Source: Lingula anatina (Eukaryota > Brachiopoda > Lingulata > Lingulida > Lingulidae). Taken from it: a stretch of 64,000 nucleotides of DNA. Within the stretch, counting starts at the first letter, position 1; each line of letters starts with the position of its first letter. Location: positions 478,127-542,126 of the forward strand of contig NW_019775880.1 of assembly GCF_001039355.2 (NCBI RefSeq). Direction: 5' to 3'. The notes under the pieces were generated by a model. That model saw only the letters and a list, made by a program, of their open reading frames with translations, had not been told where the DNA came from and made no database searches. The position numbers and the translations under genes are program-made. Of the stretch, positions 58,881 to 64,000 are shown one piece after another.

Positions 58881-61800
58881 TTAATCTTTCTTTTGACTGG
58901 AGAATAAAGCCCATAGACAAATTCCACCTGACAGTGCTAGGCCAGTCCTGCAAAAGAAATTGATATTCATCAAAATTATTTAACCTGTAAATAAACACCC
59001 ATGTTTTTTGAAGAATTCACTTGTTTTTTTTCCAATGAAGTCCCTAATGGAAACTGTTGCCATGTTATCAGCGATATTTACTAATATTTACTGTCAGCCA
59101 CCTTAAGACCAGTATTGCAAAATTGACCTTAGGTAATAGTCTATCCCTGTTCAACAGTCATCAAGCCATCAATCTCAAGCCCATGTCAATCAAAGCAACT
59201 TTCTCCAACAGGGCCGTAGCCTCCGGGGGGGGGGGGGGCAGGGGGGGCAGCAGCTGCCCCCCCTGGGATTTAGAATTTTCCATACTGGTAGGGGGACGCC
59301 CCCTCGTTTCCGCTTACTGCCCCCCCTGGCATTTTGCTCAAGCTACGGCCCTGTCCAATATACTTACCACATAACTCCTCTGACCACAGGAGAATGCCTC
59401 CATATGTTGTATTTGGCTACCTTAATCTGTTCATGGTTGTGGAATGATTTCAGAATATCTTTGGCTCTGTAATCAAATTATCATAATCATCACGTTTTGA
59501 GATTTGTGTATTAAACTGCACATAATACCACATTTTTCAGGTTATTCAAAATTTAATGCCATTATAAATAATGCTATTTAATTACTCATTATTATTACTA
59601 CTGTAGCAAAAATTATATTTCTTTCTTAGTAGTTTATTTTCACCCACAAAGAAACTATTAATGTCAAGTTCTGCCTTTATCTAAAATGCTCAAAATATCT
59701 ATCTCACACTCTGTAATTTGCTACTGCTACCAAGGCCTTCCTTTCTCCTAACATCTTGATGTCCACAGATCCATGGGAAGAGAACAATCTTGCCAACTTA
59801 AAATACAAAATCCATGTCACGGGAGTAAGTCAAATATCCTTCTAGATCCACTTATTTTCATTCAATATTAGCTTACTTGTCAAAAATGTACTGTAACACA
59901 GTAAACTTATTGTATGTGTCTGTGCAAGGTACTACCAACCCTTGAAAAAATTGGTGAACAGGAAAAACTTAAGTAAATCTCTTTAGATAGCTTAATGTTC
60001 AGCCTTACCTTAACAGTTTTCAGTTTATATGTCCTGCTTTGCACATGCAACCATTGTGGCCTTCTAGATGGAGGATCAGCACCATCTAAACACTGTGAAT
60101 CATTGTTATTATTACTAGCAGTTGTTATAAAATGAACATCATATGTACATGAGTGTCCATAACACACTCAGTTTATTTTCTTGTTTGAATATTGAAAAGC
60201 TCAGAAGTGTGATATGGATATCACACTTATCAAGTCAAAAAGGAACGATATATTTCTTTATTCAAACAACTAATTTGTAAGTCGGAAGACAGAATAAAAA
60301 AAAAAAAAAACAGAGACAGAGAGAGGGGGGCAGAAAGAGAGACAAGAATTTAGGACTTACTATATGATCTATGGCTGCTCTAATCATGTTGATATTATTG
60401 TGGAAAGGTTTGGTCTTGGTCATGTAATGACTGAATTCTAGAGGGGCAGCCTGCATGGACCTAAAATCCAAAACATTAATAATTCAATCAACACAAACTT
60501 CTCAGAAAAAAAAATCAACTCCAAGTCTTAATTACATTTATTTACTAAATTTTTCCAATCATATCATACTCTAAAAAAATTTTTTAATTAAACAAAAAAA
60601 ACATCATTACTAAAAAAGCTAAGATATAAAATATAAACAGAAATAAGGCCCCTGTAATAAATGATAAAATGAGTAGAAAACTTACGAAAGTCCATATAGT
60701 GAATGCATGTGGCACATCCGTAGAAAAACTGGAAGTAAATACTATATATTAAAATGTAATCTTCTTTCTAAGATATCACAACCTCCTAATTGGAGTTCAA
60801 GACTTTGCATATTCATCATCTATCCTATATCTAGATCCCTATATCTAATAGCACTAATTTTGTAAAATTTTTTGAAATGTAATCTCATAGCATTAATTTG
60901 GGGATTAATGGCAAAAGCAATTGCATTCTACACTTAATAAGGTGAAAAAAACATAAAAAGACTTAGCCACAGTATTTCTACCTTTAAAGCATATTTCTTA
61001 ACAAAATTACCAACAATGTATGAAAAAATATGCACACCATATCCTGCAGCAAAGGAGTCAAATCCTGCTTCATGGTAGGCAGTCCCGTCGACTAAAATTG
61101 GGAAAAAGCTGCAATGAGTATTCATGTCTGCTGCATCTCAAAACCACAAATATACAACAGTAATAAACACCACTATGCACACAAAATATTGGTTGTTGTG
61201 AATTGGACATAAAGATCACCATAAATAGCTTTTCACTTGTACTCTCTGGGGGGCTGGAAAAAGTTTACTCTTTGCAGACTTGTGAAAATGATGATAAAAA
61301 TGCATGACCCCTTACCATATTTCCTGTATCCTGGTGCATGGTGAATGGCAGGTTGACACAGAACTATTCCTTTTCCCAAATCACTGTTAAGTTATAAATT
61401 AAAATTTTAATGAAGAATGAATTCATAAAAATTAGTCTAGGGTTAATAATATGATCAACAAAGCATCCAAACTGAACTACACTTCTTTTCAACGAACACT
61501 GATAATTACAAATATCCTACATACAATGTAAGTTATTTAGTGAAGGTAAATTTTGTCCATAACTTTTGTTTAGTTCTACTTCCTAAAAAAAGTATTTGTC
61601 ACACCAAACTTTACCTATCCATTTCTTCATACAACGTTCCTAAACTTGTGCTTTTTAATAAACCACTATCCTCAACAGACTGAAAACAAATAATTTTATG
61701 AGAAAATATAGTAATATTCACATACAATAGCACTCACTGAGCACACAAACAAATGAAAGAGCACAATTTTCAACATCACAGAGATGCTCTACATCGAAAA

Positions 61801-61883
61801 TCAAATTCAAGACACTGATAAATATTCTTAGCTGAAGACTGAAGATGGTGGGGACTAGAGCGAAGTGACATCACATACACTAA

Positions 61884-61951
<68 letters not shown>

Positions 61952-62916
61952 TGTAATATTCACCTTTCGTATTTCTGAAGAAAAATGCTTTGTGTCTATG
62001 ATACAAGGGAAAAGTTGATGAATATTCTTCTTGAAAGTAAGATAATCATCTGCAATGAAAAAATGTATCTATAAAATGGTTGTGAGATTTCTTTAAAAAA
62101 AACATTATACAGCATAGATATATTCAAAGTACCACAATCTATTTTGTCTGAATTCTATAGAAAGGTACCTCCACTTTCTTTCTCACTTAAAAATCTTAAA
62201 GGAATAACAACTCTTAGTAAGAGATCTATATTTCACAATAAATACATTGTAAACAACACATAGAAATATTATATATTCTATTTTACCACAAAAACGGCAG
62301 TTATAGTAATTAATCTGAAATCTGTGCTTGCCAATCGACCATGTGACCTCCACAGATGGCAATACTCTGCAATAATCTCTTAAGAGATTATCAAAAAAGA
62401 AAAAAAACCTTTTAGAAAAAAAAAACAGGGACTAATTATGAATGTAGAAATGGATTCATTAACCATTGGTAAGTATGGGAAAATTGCCATTTACCCCAGG
62501 AAAATTCATTTTTTGGCCAAAATGAACAATTGTTATCCCTTTAATTAAAAAGAGAACATTTGCCATGAAACTGAAGGCTTGACTTAAAAGTTGTGTGCAT
62601 GTGTGTGAGCGCGCATAGGTGCAAGCATATGATCAAACTATAAGGAAATGAACCATGACATCAGTCTTCCTTCCCACTGCCACTGAATTTGAAGTAGGTT
62701 ATTTGGAGGTAAGTCTTTTGTTATTACTGCATCTGCCATGATAGTGGTCACACGACCTCAGATAGTCATTAAATCTTTCAAACAGCTACTTCCTTAAACC
62801 TCCCAATACTTCTGTAGCTGCTCACCATTCTCTCAAAGCTATTATAGTCAATACAAATGTTTTGTGAATTACAAAGCTAAGAATTTTTAACAACTTGTTA
62901 TAAAGCCAACTTGAAG

Positions 62917-62980
<64 letters not shown>

Positions 62981-63932
62981 AATTCTTACCAGGCAAAGGT
63001 AGGTAAAACTTATCATGGATGAGCATTAAGTCTAAAAGCATGTTGTGTCCTATGAGTGGCTGAAAGAAGAATTTTAAGATTTGTTTTGACTTCTTTTACA
63101 AAACAAATCTCCTACAATAAAATACATTAAAATAAGAATAAACAACAAATGAATGCATCTGACCAAGAATGTAGCATGCAAATTATAGCAAAAATGTATG
63201 TGTTTTTACACATTGAACAATGTATCAATAAAAATAGTTAAATAATTCTAAAGCAAACTGCTTACCTTTTTAGAGTTTGATATAAGATCAATCACTCGAG
63301 AGAAACCCTTTAATAAATTAACCATTCTGTAAAAAATAAATTAGGTTTTAAAAAAAAATTATGCAAATGACATTCATAGTGTATCACAAGTAACTATTAG
63401 CCTTCCAGAGACTGATTCCTCGAAAAAAAATACAAACAAACAAACATACAAATATCCACACTTGAATAACAGTTGAGAAGCCAAAAATATACTTTACAAA
63501 TGAACTTTTGTGAGGATGTCTAGAAAATGACTAAAAATTTACAAAAAAAAAAAAAAAACAAACAAACAAACAAACAAATGAGTAATACAATAAATCAAAA
63601 TGCTCAATCATATAAAAGAATTCAAATTTAATCATCACATAACCTTTCCTCTTGGTACTCTTGTGAATTTTCATTCATGTCTTCTAGCTTTTTCCTTTGT
63701 CCCACTGGTACTTTTGTTACTAATATCTGGAATGAAATAAGTCAACATTCTGTTAATTTACTTTATATGAATTAATCCACAGATTTCAATGTATCACTTC
63801 AAATAAACTAAATTTAATCTAAAGACATTTTGATTGCATTACTTACCACAGGATTCAGCTGGGCTTGTCTCTCTGGCCATATGTTGTCAAACCGCTGAAG
63901 TAATTCTTCATGCAAAATAAAATCTGCAACTC
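58881..63932 (-). CDS. PNLDC1: PNLDC1 (Trimmer)/PARN-family 3'-exoribonuclease, 5' incomplete
   Basis: Exons on minus: 63932-63847, 63726-63644, 63326-63266, 63059-62990, 62049-61964, 61679-61615, 61383-61316, 61091-61011, 60728-60686, 60460-60361, 60092-60009, 59796-59708, 59466-59368, 58947-58881. Phases agree throughout. Seen: PLIGHNMLLDLMLIHDKFY and FPCIIDTKHF (third catalytic Asp), HEAGFDSFAAG (catalytic His and last Asp of the DEDDh set), an RNP-like fold near the C-terminus (LFSSHGSVDIKMLG), and a single hydrophobic anchor (GVMWTGLALSGGICLWALF) with a short charged tail ending QKKD. The anchor favours PNLDC1, the mitochondrial-surface nuclease that trims piRNA 3' ends, over soluble PARN. 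The N-terminal exons with the first Asp-x-Glu pair are beyond the right edge. Several introns hold transposons or TA repeats. Confidence 0.85.
59209..59353. mobile_element. 145-bp G/C-rich MITE with CAGGGCCGTAGC ends and TCCAA flanks
   Basis: It starts CAGGGCCGTAGCCTC and ends AGCTACGGCCCTG, with G-runs and C-runs inside (GGGGGGGGGG; GCCCCCCCTGG twice). TCCAA flanks both ends (59204-59208 and 59354-59358). The GC content contrasts sharply with the AT-rich intron. It ends about 9 bases from the donor hexamer of the penultimate PNLDC1 exon. Confidence 0.8.
61885..61950 (+). repeat. (TA)33 microsatellite
   Basis: Pure TA tract in a PNLDC1 intron, 13 bases from the exon at 61964. It is on the donor side of that minus-strand exon. 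Confidence 0.95.
62195..62544. mobile_element. 350-bp MITE with AGG(G/A)ATAACAA ends inside TTAA flanks
   Basis: It begins TTAAAGGAATAACAACTC and ends CAATTGTTATCCCTTTAA. If TTAA is the duplicated target, the inverted terminus is AGGRATAACAA, as in TTAA-targeting transposon groups such as piggyBac or Kolobok. It shares internal sequence with 34350-34555. No ORF. It lies between two PNLDC1 exons. Confidence 0.65.
62918..62966 (+). repeat. (TA)n microsatellite followed by a T-run
   Basis: About 24 TA units then 13 or more T, ending some 20 bases from the PNLDC1 exon at 62990-63059. On the minus strand this is downstream of the donor. Confidence 0.9.
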
Positions 63933-64000
63933 CTAATAATGAAAATAAAAGATTATAATTTACAACAAATATACATACCAAAATGACTTACACATGTACC

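Noticed and set aside
58745-58947. Long alternative frame of the last PNLDC1 exon ending YWIYLVIGYCIN
   Set aside because: The frame set by the previous exon is different and gives the membrane anchor and the stop at 58881.
61776-62006. Tyr-Ile repeat open frames over the TA microsatellites (also 62822-63016)
   Set aside because: Translation of (TA)n tracts; not coding.
63992-64000. Possible exon end (GGTACATGT before GTAAGT on minus) at the right edge
   Set aside because: Joining it to the exon at 63932 would create a stop codon in the PNLDC1 frame, so it cannot be used as the adjacent coding exon as read.

Overview
The window is nuclear DNA from an animal, most likely a marine invertebrate. 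It is AT-rich, every gene model uses GT-AG introns of about 0.1 to 2 kb, and it is full of short non-autonomous inverted-repeat transposons and simple repeats. The exon-level similarity to conserved animal proteins (SANBR, CD2BP2, MFHAS1-type ROCO, PNLDC1/PARN) excludes bacteria, plants and fungi. The phylum cannot be fixed from this sequence alone. All exon joins were worked out by hand from splice sites and reading phase. In each of the seven multi-exon models the listed coding exons join in a consistent frame, but a boundary could be off by a base or two.

Layout, left to right. (1) 1.3-8.3 kb, minus: a 12-exon gene for a roughly 1005-aa protein with a C-terminal RAMA domain and no ankyrin repeats. 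(2) 9.6-21.1 kb, minus: a 20-coding-exon orthologue of SANBR (KIAA1841), complete at about 676 aa. (3) 22.1-24.1 kb, plus: the four-exon CD2BP2 (U5-52K splicing factor), complete at 340 aa. It diverges from SANBR across a compact promoter with a TCTCGCGAGA box and a YY1-like box. (4) 24.4-25.0 kb, minus: a decayed transposon-like ORF. (5) 27.4-34.1 kb, minus: a 12-exon seven-transmembrane receptor of about 297 aa, of the cAMP-receptor/GCR1/GPR157-like type. (6) 36.1-40.2 kb, plus: an LRR-Roc-COR (MFHAS1-like) gene whose first large exon joins in phase, through a 60-nt exon, to an exon coding two CARD domains. (7) 41.5-44.8 kb: a 3.3-kb interval bounded by exact 19-bp terminal inverted repeats and a 3-bp repeat. 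(8) 45.2-46.1 kb: about three diverged copies of a ~330-bp tandem repeat. (9) 49.0-53.4 kb, minus: a two-exon gene for an unrecognised, mostly disordered 603-aa protein. (10) 55.5-57.9 kb, plus: a five-exon atypical (non-RD) protein kinase with two consensus CRE sites upstream. (11) 58.9-64 kb, minus: a PNLDC1 (piRNA 3'-trimmer)/PARN-family nuclease with a C-terminal membrane anchor. Its 5' end lies outside the window.

The genes do not form one pathway. Themes are nuclear RNA processing (CD2BP2, PNLDC1), chromatin or nuclear regulation (SANBR, the RAMA protein) and signalling (7TM receptor, ROCO-CARD, kinase). SANBR/CD2BP2 share a bidirectional promoter, and the kinase and PNLDC1 genes are tail-to-tail with poly(A) signals about 40 bp apart. 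The most notable items are the ROCO-CARD-CARD architecture, the ankyrin-free RAMA protein, the non-RD kinase downstream of CRE sites, and the set of inverted-repeat elements lying next to splice sites.
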